A stretch of 64,000 bases of DNA from Limnohabitans sp. DM1 (GCF_001269385.1 NZ_CXOO01000022.1:124001-188000), one strand, 5' to 3'. Shown: positions 21,921 to 31,066, numbered from the stretch's first letter. The notes: generated by a model from the sequence alone, not told the origin. Numbers and translations are program-made.

Positions 21921-22286
21921 GGGTGCTCCTTGAAGAAATTACGAATTCAATGAATTCATCGAATCCAGCTTACCCCAAAAAGCTTACCCCAATCCCTACA
22001 AACCCCAAGTCAACCAGCGCCCACAGCGCAGACCCATCAGATTCGTATCTGCGCAGGTGCCTGCGCCAAGTCATCTGGCCCTCCATCATAGCCACGGGCA
22101 GAGCCCTGAATTCAACGCTTGAGTGCGTTTGTCCTTGTCTTCGGGGTTAGGCGTGGGTGCGACACAAATGTCCATTCCGTGCACACCCGATCTCACTGAA
22201 CACAGCTGGGCAAAATGACATGCGCATCCAGGCTGAGGCGAATCGGCATCTTGTATTGCCAGGTCATGTCAGCTTGTCAGAACGCA
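21921..22286. other. Intergenic region before phaM, with a palindrome
   Basis: About 366 bases separate phaM from the last gene of the copper locus; both are on the minus strand. A perfect 7-bp-arm palindrome with a 2-base centre (gcgcagg-tg-cctgcgc, 22051-22066) is present. No T-rich tract follows it on either strand, so I do not call it a terminator. No gene is seen. Confidence 0.4.
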
Positions 22287-22814
22287 TCAAGCAGGCGACA
22301 ACCAGCGCTTGAGCATCACAGGCGTTGGTGGCCCAATCACTCTTTGGGTCTGGCCTTTGGCGTCCACCAGAACCACATAAGGCGTGACGTTGGGCCAAGC
22401 CGGATCGACCGCCTGACGGATGGCGGGCTCGAACCCATCAAAAGCGTACATCTGAGTCATGCCCTTGAAGTGCGAGGCATGGCGCAAGGCCTGTGGGCCC
22501 GCTACGTCCATCATGACGGCATTCAGTTCGGGTTTGTCTTTGCGTTGTTGCACGGCCTTGTGCAGCACCGCAAAAGCAGCCGGGCAAGTGCTGCAGTAAG
22601 AGGTGGTGAACAAATAAGCAGCAGGGCGAGGGCCGTGTTGAAGCGCATGCGCCCAGGTTGTTTCGTCGAAAGGCAGCACCGTGCGTTGGGTGGTGGCTTT
22701 GGCGTGGCCTTGGGGATGTGCGTGCGGGTGTGCTTGTGCCCAAACCGCCGAGGCACTCAGGCCCAGGGCAGCGGTACCAATGGCGAGTGCCGTGGATTTA
22801 AAAACGGAGTTCAT
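22287..22814 (-). CDS. Periplasmic thioredoxin-fold protein of the copper locus
   Basis: The 175-residue protein has a signal peptide (MNSVFKSTALAIGTAALGLS, cut after VWAQ), a His-rich segment (HPHAHPQGHAK) and a thioredoxin-like domain with Cys-Ser-Thr-Cys in TSYCSTCPAAF and a cis-Pro region TPYVVLV. A Cys-x-x-Cys thioredoxin fold with nearby histidines suits periplasmic copper delivery or reduction, but this is inferred. The start at 22814 overlaps the end of the Asp-box gene by 17 bases. It is the last gene of the copper-related run. Confidence 0.75.
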   Translation of the reverse strand: MNSVFKSTALAIGTAALGLSASAVWAQAHPHAHPQGHAKATTQRTVLPFDETTWAHALQHGPRPAAYLFTTSYCSTCPAAFAVLHKAVQQRKDKPELNAVMMDVAGPQALRHASHFKGMTQMYAFDGFEPAIRQAVDPAWPNVTPYVVLVDAKGQTQRVIGPPTPVMLKRWLSPA

Positions 22815-24039
22815 GGACTTGCGTCTCCTGTGTGTTGCGCCAGACCACCACCATGCGTGCGCCACTTTGGGCCAAGCGAGGGTGGTCGTTGTAGCCCGTG
22901 GCTTGGCCCAGGGTTTTGAGCGTGAAGTTTTGCCCGCCATCGGTCGACAGCCAGGCTTTGAGAGAGGTCACCGCCCCTTCGCTACTGCGCCAGACCACCG
23001 CCACGTTGGGGCCATCGGCCAGCACATCGGCATGCTCGGCACGCGGATCGGGCAAGACCCGCACGGTCTCGGTCAGCGGTTTGCCTTGGGTATTGAGTCG
23101 GGCATAGCGCACGGCAGCTTGGTCTTGGCCATTTACTTTGCGGATGCCGAACCAGACGGTGTGGTAACCCGTTTGAGTGCCGCCTATGTCCAGCGCCAAA
23201 CCAGGACCATGGTGCGGGCAAGCGTTGATCTGCCAGTTGTCGTGCGTGCTGCGGGTGATGCGGTTGGCTGCTGCACCCACGCTGGCAAAAGCATGGTCGC
23301 GGATACTGCCCTCAAACACATGCCGCCATGTGGCTTGCAACTGCCCTTGCGGGTTGCGGGCCAGGCCAATGCGGCAGCACTCGCACGAGTGGTCGGCCAC
23401 TTTGGTGTCGGGGCCAAAAGTCTGGCCGCCGTCCTTGGACTCGTTGCGGTAAATCGCAGCGCCCGCGTATTTTTGCGCTGAGCCCTTGGGCGGCTGGTCG
23501 CGCTTGTCCACCCACAGCGTGTGCAACACACCTTGCGCGTCAAAGGCCACCGAATCAAAACGGTGGGTGATTTCCTGCCGGTCCTGGTGCACCGTGAAGG
23601 GCGCACTGAAGGTTTGCCCACCATCGCTGCTGCGCAGCATGCGGATGAAGCCCGTGTAGGGCTTGGCCAGTGGCATGGTGTAGCTGATCACCGCCCAGCC
23701 ATTCGGACCAAATGCTATTTTTGGGCGGCTTTCGCCATCGGCCGCAATCGGGTCGGCTCCGGTGTTCAGGATGTGTGCTTCGCTCCACTGCACAGCAGCG
23801 CCCAAAGGCGTGCTTTGCACAAAGAGTTGCGCTTGTGCATTCAAACCCACCACCCACAAACGACCATCGGGCGCGATGGCTGCACCCATGGCCAGTTTAG
23901 GGCGCTGGTGGCGGTGCTGTGAAGTCGCAGCAGGTTTGCTGGATTCTTTGACACCTTCTTGCGCCCCAGCCTGCGGCACCACACACAGCCAAGCCATCAC
24001 CAGGCCCAACACGGCACACCAACGGTTCAATAATTTCAT
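22798..24039 (-). CDS. Exported Asp-box (BNR) beta-propeller protein, sialidase-like fold
   Basis: The 413-residue product has a signal peptide ending near GAQ. Three Asp-box repeats are visible (SSDGGQTF, SKDGGQTF, STDGGQNF), as in sialidase-type propellers. It carries a Cys cluster DHSCECCRIG and several His residues, which could bind metal. A true sialidase is unlikely in this context; a copper-related periplasmic propeller is more plausible. The ATG at 24039 was chosen because the longer frame begins with TTG. It lies between the TonB receptor and the thioredoxin-like gene, all in the same direction. Confidence 0.75.
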   Translation of the reverse strand: MKLLNRWCAVLGLVMAWLCVVPQAGAQEGVKESSKPAATSQHRHQRPKLAMGAAIAPDGRLWVVGLNAQAQLFVQSTPLGAAVQWSEAHILNTGADPIAADGESRPKIAFGPNGWAVISYTMPLAKPYTGFIRMLRSSDGGQTFSAPFTVHQDRQEITHRFDSVAFDAQGVLHTLWVDKRDQPPKGSAQKYAGAAIYRNESKDGGQTFGPDTKVADHSCECCRIGLARNPQGQLQATWRHVFEGSIRDHAFASVGAAANRITRSTHDNWQINACPHHGPGLALDIGGTQTGYHTVWFGIRKVNGQDQAAVRYARLNTQGKPLTETVRVLPDPRAEHADVLADGPNVAVVWRSSEGAVTSLKAWLSTDGGQNFTLKTLGQATGYNDHPRLAQSGARMVVVWRNTQETQVHELRF

Positions 24040-24127
24040 GAGCTTCTCTAACAAAGTGGCGAGATTGAATGAAAGGCTGGCGAAGTCCTGGTTGCTTTTA
24101 ACCCATCATCGCCAGCCAAACTGCACG

Positions 24128-26257
24128 TCAACGTTGACCAAAAGATTTGGTCAAACCCACCATCACGCTGCGCGGCGCACCTGCTGCGTAGGTGTTTTGC
24201 GTGTTGGGGCTGTAAGTGCCAGAGATGTAGCGGCTCGACGCATTGTCCGAGTACAGCTTGTCCAGCAGGTTGCGCACCTGGCCCCAGACTTCCCAGCCAT
24301 CGGTGAGCTTGTGGCTGGCCGTCAGGTTGAGCAGGGTGTGGCCCGCGTAACGCACCGTGTTGGCGTTGTTCATCCAGTAGCTGCCTTGCTTGACCAAGCC
24401 CAAAGCCACGCGCGAAGTCGGTGTGAACTTCCAGCCAACTTGGGCGGTGATGGTGTGGTTGGGTGCCTGTGGCATGTCTTTGCCCGAGTAGTCTTCGATG
24501 GCGCCCACTTTGTCGCTCACGCGGTAGCTCACAAAAGTGTGCTCGGCCCAAGTCGCGCCCACGCGCCAATCCCATTCACGCAACTCTTGGTTCAGGCTCA
24601 GCTCCAGGCCTCGGCTGCGGGTGTTGCCCGCGTTCTTGTTGAAGCTGTTGCCAATCTCCGAGGTGTAAGACACGATGGTGTCCTTGCCGCTGAGTTGGTA
24701 CAAGGCCGAATCGAGGCGAATGCCCGAGGCCAACAAGGCACGCCAGCCCACTTCGACGTTGTCATACGTAGCCGAGTTCAACTCTGGAATGGCGGTTTTG
24801 CCGTACAGCTGACTGACCTCAGGCGGTGTGAAGCCCATGCTCAGGTTGCTGTACAGACTGCTCGTGGGGCTGATGGCGTAAGTCGCGCCCAGCTTGGGGC
24901 TGAACTTGGCAAAGCTGCGCACCTCGTTGGCGGCACCGTAGTTGGCCCCTGGCGTCAGGTTGTTCTTGAAGTCGTAGCGAATTCTGTCATAACGGCCACC
25001 GGCCACCACACGGATTTGCTCGCTGGGGCTGAACTCCAGTTGTGCAAATAGCGCATCGTTGGCAATGCCCGCGCCGTAGTTGCGCACACCGCTGGGGTTG
25101 GCCACGCTGTTCAAGGTGTAGCTGACATAACGACCGGTGGGTACATCGCGCACCACGGCCAAGTTGTCCGACACATAGTCGTTTTGGCTGCGGTCAATGT
25201 AGACGCCTGTGACCAAGCGGGCACGCAGCCAGTCGAGCTTTTGCTCGTGCTTCACGTCCACGCCCAGAGACTCAACGTGGTTGTTGTTCAAGGTGCCCTT
25301 GCAGGTGGCACCCGCGCAACCCGAGATGGTGTAGTTGGGCAACTGACCGTGGTCGTTGTTGCGGGCAAACAGCGTCACCGTGGTCAAGCCACCTTGCGTG
25401 GTTTCGCCTTCCCAAGCCAGGTTGGCACGGGTGGTTTTGTCTTTGCGCCAGGTGAAGGTGTTGATGCTTTTGCCGGGGTTGCCGCGGAAGTCGTTTTCAA
25501 ACAAGCTGCCGGGCGTATCCGAGTCCAGATTGGTGTGCACCAGCGAGGCACGCAACCAGGACTTGTCGCTAAGGTTGTAGTCGCCACGCAGTGTGAAAGA
25601 GTCTTTTTTGCCGCCGCTGTACTGCTGCCAGTTGTGGGTGTCGCGTTGTGAGCTGTAGTGCGAAAACCGCAGACCCAAATCACCCCAGGTGTTGCTCGCA
25701 CCCGAATCCACACGGGTAAAGCCATCGGTGTGGTCGTGGCGAATGCCCACATAGCCTGTGGGTGTGCGTGAAGGACGTTGCGTCAAAAAGTTGACTGCGC
25801 CACCCACCGCGTTGCTGCCGTACAGCGACGAGGCCGCCCCTTTGACCACCTCAACACCGCCCGAGCCGTTCATGTTGTTTTCGTTCAGGGCGTTGTGGTT
25901 GAACACACCCAAGGGACGGATCGGAATGCCGTCTTCCAGGTACTGGTAGACCGCATTGGTGCTGATGGGCTGGCGAATGGCCATGCTGTGCTGCTCATTG
26001 CCCAGATCGTTCCAATGCACGCCGGGAATGCGGTTGATGATCTCGCCCACCGACTTGGGCTTGTCGGCATCCCACTGGGCGCGGCTGACGGCCCCAATGG
26101 ACACGGGGGTTTCGGACAATTTGGTTTCAGAGCGTGAGCCCGACACCACGATGGTGTCCAGCGCAGGCGCGGTTTGGGCCACCGCAGCGGCACTCAAGCT
26201 GGCCAAGAGGCCGAACACAGCCACAGACAAAGGAGAAAGAGAGAGGGAATTTTTCAT
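24128..26257 (-). CDS. TonB-dependent outer-membrane receptor of the copper locus
   Basis: The 709-residue receptor has a signal peptide ending AAAVAQ, a TonB-box-like stretch (DTIVVSGSRS), a plug domain (IINRIPGVHW, GVEVVKGAASSLYGSNAVGG) and a 22-strand-type barrel ending in SFGQR. It imports a ligand across the outer membrane using TonB energy. The ligand is probably copper or a copper complex, because the gene stands among MbnH, MbnP and PCu(A)C genes. The start ATG at 26257 follows a purine-rich stretch; a longer frame upstream overlaps the DUF2946-type gene. Confidence 0.85.
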   Translation of the reverse strand: MKNSLSLSPLSVAVFGLLASLSAAAVAQTAPALDTIVVSGSRSETKLSETPVSIGAVSRAQWDADKPKSVGEIINRIPGVHWNDLGNEQHSMAIRQPISTNAVYQYLEDGIPIRPLGVFNHNALNENNMNGSGGVEVVKGAASSLYGSNAVGGAVNFLTQRPSRTPTGYVGIRHDHTDGFTRVDSGASNTWGDLGLRFSHYSSQRDTHNWQQYSGGKKDSFTLRGDYNLSDKSWLRASLVHTNLDSDTPGSLFENDFRGNPGKSINTFTWRKDKTTRANLAWEGETTQGGLTTVTLFARNNDHGQLPNYTISGCAGATCKGTLNNNHVESLGVDVKHEQKLDWLRARLVTGVYIDRSQNDYVSDNLAVVRDVPTGRYVSYTLNSVANPSGVRNYGAGIANDALFAQLEFSPSEQIRVVAGGRYDRIRYDFKNNLTPGANYGAANEVRSFAKFSPKLGATYAISPTSSLYSNLSMGFTPPEVSQLYGKTAIPELNSATYDNVEVGWRALLASGIRLDSALYQLSGKDTIVSYTSEIGNSFNKNAGNTRSRGLELSLNQELREWDWRVGATWAEHTFVSYRVSDKVGAIEDYSGKDMPQAPNHTITAQVGWKFTPTSRVALGLVKQGSYWMNNANTVRYAGHTLLNLTASHKLTDGWEVWGQVRNLLDKLYSDNASSRYISGTYSPNTQNTYAAGAPRSVMVGLTKSFGQR

Positions 26258-26352
26258 GACAGTTTTCAATCGATCGGTCGCCATCGGCCATTCAGGCCAA
26301 GGGCAACAACAGACACCAAGCACCCAAGGGTGTTCAGCGTGCGGGGCGTGGA

Positions 26353-26721
26353 TCAATTGAAAACAGGCGGCCCGCGAGAAGGCAGTGGCGGCGCGGTGCG
26401 GACCAGCAACAGCGCCTCGGGCAAGGCTTGCACGATGTACGCGCGTGCATCTGGCACATGGGCCAAAGCGGCCACCGTGGGCGGTGGCAGGGCGGGTGTG
26501 GCGTGGGCGCACAGCGGGCAGTCCATGTTGCTGGTCAGCGGTGGGGCTTCACCCTCGCCTTGCACCACCACCTTCATGATGCCCATGGCGGAACACACCA
26601 CGTCCATGGTTTTGGGCTGCAACGTGGCGGCCAACACCGAAACACCCACAAACAGCACGTACCAAATCAGCACGAGGCGACTCAGCGAGTGAAAGAAGGG
26701 GTGTGAACGGTGCATGTCCAT
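26353..26721 (-). CDS. DUF2946-type small membrane protein
   Basis: The 122-residue protein has one N-terminal membrane segment (LVLIWYVLFVGVSVLAATL) and a C-terminal MDCPLCAHA motif, Pro-rich around it. Proteins of this type (DUF2946) accompany copper-uptake genes in many proteobacteria; their biochemical role is unknown. It starts 3 bases after the mbnH stop, so the genes are surely co-transcribed. Two similar small proteins lie further upstream in the same run. ATG codons at 26721 and 26715 are both possible. Confidence 0.7.
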   Translation of the reverse strand: MDMHRSHPFFHSLSRLVLIWYVLFVGVSVLAATLQPKTMDVVCSAMGIMKVVVQGEGEAPPLTSNMDCPLCAHATPALPPPTVAALAHVPDARAYIVQALPEALLLVRTAPPLPSRGPPVFN

Positions 26722-26724
26722 GCC

Positions 26725-27873
26725 TCAGCGACTGGCAGGCCAGGGATTGGCGTGGCGAGGGTTGTGAACAAAGGTGTGGTCGGTCAAGGTGTTCAAGAAA
26801 GCGACCAGGTCGCTGACTTCTTGCTCGCTGACCTCGAAGCCCCCGATCAATGAACTGCGCAAGGGGCTGGGCCCGTTGGTCGTACCACCTGCGCGGCCAG
26901 CCTGCGCGTAGTGGGCACGGATGACTTGGTCGAGCGTGGCGATGGAGCCGTCGTGCATGAAGGGCGCAGTCAGCGCAATGTTGCGCAGGCTGGGCGTGCG
27001 GAACTTGCCCATGTCATCGGCGTCGCCCGTGAACTCGCTGATGCCCGGGTTGTCTGCGGGGTAAGCACCCCGGCCATCCAGGTTGTGCAAGCCCGTGTTA
27101 TGAAAGCCGCGCTCGGCCAATGGCAGCTTGCAGTGGCGGATGTTGTCGGTGAAGGTGAAGCTGCCGTGGCAGTGATAGCACTCCATCTTTTCGCCAAAGA
27201 ACAGGCTTTCTCCGCGCTTGGCCGCTACAGAGATGGCCTTGGGCTGGCCGCCGTATTTGTAGCGGTCATACGGGCTGTCAAACGAGAGCAGGCTGCGCTG
27301 AAAACTGGCCAAGGCTTTGGTCAGCGTACCCAGCGAATACAAAGCCTCGCTGCCTTTTTCGGCTTCGACCGGAAAGGCTTTGGCAAACAAGTCGCGGTAA
27401 CGCGCATCGGCTTGCAGGCGTGCAAACAGTTCTTTCTCTCGCCCTGCCATGCCCATCTCGACCGGGTGCTCGCCAAACAGCGGAATGAGCGCCTGCACCT
27501 CCAAAGCCGTGAGCTTGGGGTTGGCCCATGTCAGCACAGGCAGATAGGCCACATTGGCCAGCGCCATGGCACTGCGTTGACCCGCTTGCCCGGTCACGCC
27601 CTTGGCCACGGCCAGTCCATCGGTGAAGGCTTTGTCCTGGTGGTGGCAGGTGGCGCACGACATGCTGCTGTCAGCCGACAGGCGTTGGTCGTAAAACAGG
27701 TGCCGCCCCAGCTCGACCTTGGCCGCACTCATCGGGTTGTCTGTGGGCACCACGGGGCGCGGCACCCAGGCTGGCAGGTCCCAATGAAAAACGTCTGTGG
27801 AACTGCCCGTGAGCACAGCCCAGCCAGCCAAGGCCAGCAGGCAGGTGCTCAGGGTTTTGCGCAAAGGGTTCAT
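26725..27873 (-). CDS. mbnH: MbnH-family di-heme c-type cytochrome/peroxidase
   Basis: The exported 382-residue protein has two heme c sites, CATCH (Cys73-His77) and CYHCH (Cys232-His236), as in the bacterial di-heme cytochrome c peroxidase/MauG superfamily. Other landmarks are SADSSMSCATCHHQDKAFTD and FRTPSLRNIALTAPFMHDG. MbnH proteins are encoded next to MbnP and are known to convert a Trp of MbnP to kynurenine, which MbnP needs to bind copper. The mbnP gene lies 21 bases upstream here, so this assignment is strong. Confidence 0.9.
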   Translation of the reverse strand: MNPLRKTLSTCLLALAGWAVLTGSSTDVFHWDLPAWVPRPVVPTDNPMSAAKVELGRHLFYDQRLSADSSMSCATCHHQDKAFTDGLAVAKGVTGQAGQRSAMALANVAYLPVLTWANPKLTALEVQALIPLFGEHPVEMGMAGREKELFARLQADARYRDLFAKAFPVEAEKGSEALYSLGTLTKALASFQRSLLSFDSPYDRYKYGGQPKAISVAAKRGESLFFGEKMECYHCHGSFTFTDNIRHCKLPLAERGFHNTGLHNLDGRGAYPADNPGISEFTGDADDMGKFRTPSLRNIALTAPFMHDGSIATLDQVIRAHYAQAGRAGGTTNGPSPLRSSLIGGFEVSEQEVSDLVAFLNTLTDHTFVHNPRHANPWPASR

Positions 27874-27894
27874 GGCCGAGCTCTGGTGTGCAGA

Positions 27895-28779
27895 TCAGCG
27901 CTTGGACAAAAGGCGTTGAGGGCCTGCAGCGGCCACGCCGTCATAGGCCAGGCCCAGCGCCTGCATCACAGGTGGGCAGTCGCCGTCTTTGGGGAAGCTC
28001 ATGCAGCCGGGCGATGTGCCTTTGGCGTTGACGTCCACATTGGCCTGTGCCAGCACCGCGCCCATGTCGGCCACCACGGTGTTTTTGCGCAGGTCAAAGC
28101 CATCGAAACGCACCGTCATGCGGTTGGGGTTTTGGCAAGCGCTGGGGGCCTGGGTTTTGCTCTCGCCCGCGCATGCCGTGCTGCCCAGGTGCACCGAGTA
28201 ACGGGTGACCGGGCCCATGGCGTTGGCTGCTGCGGGTTTGTCTGTGCTGATGCCACTGCTGGCGGTGTCGAACTTGATGAACTTGTAGCCGCCTTGCCAG
28301 TTCCAGAACATGGCTGTGGAGTTGAGCGGCGCAGGGGCGACCGTGGGGTCTTGGTGGTTTTGTGCAAAGGGCACGCCCACGGTGAGTTCCACCCCGGTGT
28401 AATCGCCCGCTGGCACTTGGCCGCGCACGCTGGTGTTGGTGGCTTCTGAGCCATTGCGGCAAGGGCCTGCGCCGTTTTCAAAGTCCAGCAGCGCCACCGA
28501 TTGCTGTTGCCACACGCCGTCTTGCGCGAGTTGCACGGGCACGGTGCTGCCGTCTTGGCGCACCAGCTTGACCTCGCTCACGTACATGCGAAAGTCGCTG
28601 GGCGTGATGGTCGAACGCGTGCTGCCCACGCCTTCGTAACGCTGGCCGCAGGCAAAGGGCTGGCCGTTGATTTGGGCGGCAAATTTCAGCTCAACAGCTT
28701 GGGAAGTGGATGGGCTGGGCAGGGTGTTGCAGGCGCTCAGGGTCAAGGCCACTGCCGTCAGGGTGAAAAGATTTTTCAT
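27895..28779 (-). CDS. mbnP: MbnP-family copper-binding lipoprotein (four-Cys metallo-mystery pair protein)
   Basis: The 294-residue protein has a lipoprotein signal (LTLSAC, Cys17). Further cysteines at about 44, 107, 203, 215, 259 and 268 match the multi-Cys pattern of the family. The conserved FWNWQGGYKFIKFD segment (about residues 158-171) includes Trp residues that are candidates for kynurenine formation by MbnH. The protein is expected at the periplasmic face of a membrane, binding copper. The start is ATG 28779 with GGAG about 8 bases upstream; an earlier ATG at 28803 overlaps the PCu(A)C stop region and lacks this. Confidence 0.9.
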   Translation of the reverse strand: MKNLFTLTAVALTLSACNTLPSPSTSQAVELKFAAQINGQPFACGQRYEGVGSTRSTITPSDFRMYVSEVKLVRQDGSTVPVQLAQDGVWQQQSVALLDFENGAGPCRNGSEATNTSVRGQVPAGDYTGVELTVGVPFAQNHQDPTVAPAPLNSTAMFWNWQGGYKFIKFDTASSGISTDKPAAANAMGPVTRYSVHLGSTACAGESKTQAPSACQNPNRMTVRFDGFDLRKNTVVADMGAVLAQANVDVNAKGTSPGCMSFPKDGDCPPVMQALGLAYDGVAAAGPQRLLSKR

Positions 28780-28799
28780 CGTGTTCTCCAGTTCAAAAA

Positions 28800-29345
28800 T
28801 CAATGCGCGTGCGCAGGTGCACCTGCACGCGGTGTTTGCACCCAGACGTTCACACGCCGGGTGCCTGCTTTTTCAAAGACCAGTTCCAGATCGAAGCGGT
28901 CACCGTCTTGGAGGGGTTTGGCCATGTCCAGCAGCATCAGGTGGTGCGTGCCTGCGCCGCCGTGCCGCAAGGACACTTCGGTTTGCGCGGGCAACTCCAG
29001 CGCAGGCACTCGGCGCATGCGCATGACATTGCCGTCCATCTGCATCTGGTGGATTTCGACCCGCGCGGCCACAGCGGTGCGAGCCGACAGCAGGCGGTCA
29101 GGCGTTTTTCCTTTGTTGCGGATGGATTTGAAATACACCGCGCCTGTGGTGGTACCTGCCATGCTGGGCGTGGCGTAGGGGTGGTCCATGACCACATCGC
29201 CTTGGCGAAAGTCGTGCGCTTGGGCAGAGCCCATGCCCAACAGCGCCAGGGCGACCAGCCCCATGAACAAGCCACCCGTCACAAAGCCCAGGCCAAAGCC
29301 GGTTTTTTGAGCGCTTTGCCAGAACTTGAAAATTACCTGTTGCAT
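28800..29345 (-). CDS. PCu(A)C-type periplasmic copper chaperone, copy 1
   Basis: The 181-residue protein has an N-terminal hydrophobic segment (about 17-43) that is a signal or anchor, then the PCu(A)C fold. The copper motif H-x10-M is present (His99, Met110), followed by a His-Leu-Met triad (His135, Met137) after three extra residues relative to the classical spacing. The family hands Cu(I) to the CuA site of cytochrome oxidase or to other periplasmic targets. The tail is His-rich (APAHAH). It is directly upstream of mbnP (20 bases). Confidence 0.88.
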   Translation of the reverse strand: MQQVIFKFWQSAQKTGFGLGFVTGGLFMGLVALALLGMGSAQAHDFRQGDVVMDHPYATPSMAGTTTGAVYFKSIRNKGKTPDRLLSARTAVAARVEIHQMQMDGNVMRMRRVPALELPAQTEVSLRHGGAGTHHLMLLDMAKPLQDGDRFDLELVFEKAGTRRVNVWVQTPRAGAPAHAH

Positions 29346-29354
29346 GCCTTGCTT

Positions 29355-30029
29355 TCAGGCCGCCATGGCAAAGGGCTGGCCCACCGCCCACACACTGGGC
29401 ACGCGCAGGCGAGGCTGCTTGCGTTCGGGCAGCAAAGTGTTGAGTTCGCGGCACACCGTCTCGAAGGTGGAGTCGACCACGCGGGCCATTTCCTTGAGTG
29501 TGGGCAGTTCTTTGCGCTGCACGGTCAACACACGGCCATCGGCCTGCTTGCCCAACACCGTCAACAAATAGGCCAGGCGCTGCACGATGGGGCCGGTGCG
29601 CAAACGGTGCATGTCGCAGGTCTGGCGTTGCTGCTGCATGAAGCCTTGCGTCATGGTGGTGTAGCGGTCCAGGTCTTGGCTGACCGCATGGGGCAGCGCT
29701 TGCGCGGCCACCAAGGCCACGGCCGTGAAGGCATAAGGCTCGGCGCACAGGGACTCCACGCCGATCAGGTCACCGGCTTGGGCCAGTTGCACCAGAATTT
29801 GGCCGTCTTGGCCCTTGCGCTCCAGCTTGAAAACACCTTGGGTCACGCGCCAAACGGGGCCGACACCGCCTGCGGTCAACAAGCTTTGGCCTCGGCTCAC
29901 ACTGATGGGTTCACCCACCGGAATTTGGTTTAAAAATTGCACACTCTGCTCCAGACTGAATCGGCCAGTGCACCTGCTTGAAAACAGGCACCCGGCAAAC
30001 AGCAGGCGGGCATGTGCCCGACCTGCCAC
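29355..30029 (-). CDS. Crp/Fnr-family transcriptional regulator
   Basis: The 224-residue frame has a cyclic-nucleotide-binding-like domain (QSLLTAGGVGPVWRVTQGVF) and a C-terminal winged helix (LPTLKEMARVVDSTFETVCRE). No Fnr-type Cys cluster for an iron-sulfur centre is evident: the first 20 residues contain two Cys but not in that spacing. It lies inside the copper gene run with gaps of 8-9 bases on both sides, so it probably regulates this locus. The start is uncertain; the first 20-25 residues may not be translated. Confidence 0.8.
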   Translation of the reverse strand: MAGRAHARLLFAGCLFSSRCTGRFSLEQSVQFLNQIPVGEPISVSRGQSLLTAGGVGPVWRVTQGVFKLERKGQDGQILVQLAQAGDLIGVESLCAEPYAFTAVALVAAQALPHAVSQDLDRYTTMTQGFMQQQRQTCDMHRLRTGPIVQRLAYLLTVLGKQADGRVLTVQRKELPTLKEMARVVDSTFETVCRELNTLLPERKQPRLRVPSVWAVGQPFAMAA

Positions 30030-30037
30030 GGCTGACT

Positions 30038-30436
30038 TCAGGCGTGGGCAGGCGGGGCGCGGGAGTGGACCGTCCAGCGGGGGACGGCCTGAGGAATGTG
30101 TGGATCAAACTGCGTCAACAAGGGCGGCGCTTGTGGCAAAGCCTGCCACGACAAGGGGGTGGGCGGCGGCGCCATGCGGTCGCTGGCCAGCACGCACAAA
30201 GCGCAATGGTCGAGCATGGACGCACCCGGCACAGAACCTTCGTCGCTCTGTGTATTGCCCTGTTGGTTAAGCGCCGTCTGTGGTGTGCCCTCGGTGGTGC
30301 ACACCGCCATCCATGGCACGGCGCTGCCCTGGCTCCAGGCCCGCGCACGCGAGACCGTGGGGGCCAAAGCCGCCAGCAGCATCGCGCACATCAGCCACAG
30401 GCTGAGCCTGCGCAGTTGGGCAGAAGTCCAGGTCAT
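30038..30436 (-). CDS. DUF2946-like small exported or membrane protein
   Basis: The 132-residue protein has one N-terminal hydrophobic segment (LSLWLMCAMLLAALAP) and a LDHCALCVLASD motif with Cys-x-x-Cys, followed by a Pro-rich tail. This layout matches the other two DUF2946-type proteins of the locus. It is unique among the three in a central Gln/Asn-rich stretch (LNQQGNTQSDEG). Function is unknown; context suggests copper handling. It ends 8 bases before the Crp-type gene. Confidence 0.65.
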   Translation of the reverse strand: MTWTSAQLRRLSLWLMCAMLLAALAPTVSRARAWSQGSAVPWMAVCTTEGTPQTALNQQGNTQSDEGSVPGASMLDHCALCVLASDRMAPPPTPLSWQALPQAPPLLTQFDPHIPQAVPRWTVHSRAPPAHA

Positions 30437-30467
30437 GGAAGGATCAGTCGAGGGTCAAGCCGTCCGC

Positions 30468-30935
30468 TCAATGCTTGTGCATCTTGCCGTCGCCATGCTT
30501 CATGGCAGGTGCGGCGGCCATGCGGGCAGAGGCCTTGATCTCGATGTTCTGGCGCTTGCCGTCTTGGCCTTCGACCACCAGGGTCACGGGCACGGTGTCA
30601 CCGTCTTTGACCTGACCTTTCAGATCCATCAGCATGACGTGGTAGCCGCCGGGCTTGAGGTCGACCGCTTTGCCAGCGGGCAAGGCCAGGCTGGGCACTG
30701 CACGCATTTTCATGACGCCGCCGTCCATGGCCATTTCGTGCACCTCAACCACACCCGCCACTGGCGACTGGGCCGAGATCAGTTTGGCGTCTTGCGCCGA
30801 CTGCAGCTGCATGAAAGCGCCCGTGGCCTTTTGTTGTGCCACGGTGGCACGCACCCAAGCGTCCTTCACGGTGACTTGGGCTTGGGCAGCAAAGGCCGAC
30901 ATCAGGACGGCAAAAGAGACAACAACGCGTTTCAT
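30468..30935 (-). CDS. PCu(A)C-type periplasmic copper chaperone, copy 2
   Basis: The 155-residue protein has a short signal peptide (cut after AAQAQ). The motif H-x10-M-x21-H-x-M is perfect: His66, Met77, His99, Met101. The tail is rich in Met and His (MKHGDGKMHKH), which could add a second copper site. It is the canonical member of the two chaperones in this run; the other copy has a three-residue insertion before its second His. It lies upstream of the DUF2946-like gene by 31 bases. Confidence 0.92.
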   Translation of the reverse strand: MKRVVVSFAVLMSAFAAQAQVTVKDAWVRATVAQQKATGAFMQLQSAQDAKLISAQSPVAGVVEVHEMAMDGGVMKMRAVPSLALPAGKAVDLKPGGYHVMLMDLKGQVKDGDTVPVTLVVEGQDGKRQNIEIKASARMAAAPAMKHGDGKMHKH

Positions 30936-31066
30936 GGCGAACTCCAGTTAAAAAAGACACGAGGGGAAAGGGTGTGGCGGCGCTTGAAAGCAAGCCCATC
31001 GGATCGCGGGCAGGTGGACTGGACCATGCGGACACGCCGCACTTGGCCGTCAAACAGCTGCCGTGA

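Noticed and set aside
22051..22066. Palindrome considered as a terminator after phaM's neighbours
   Set aside because: No T-run on either strand and not placed at a gene end.
24048..24575. Open frame of 175 codons on the minus strand
   Set aside because: It overlaps the TonB receptor in another frame and shows composition typical of a shadow frame.
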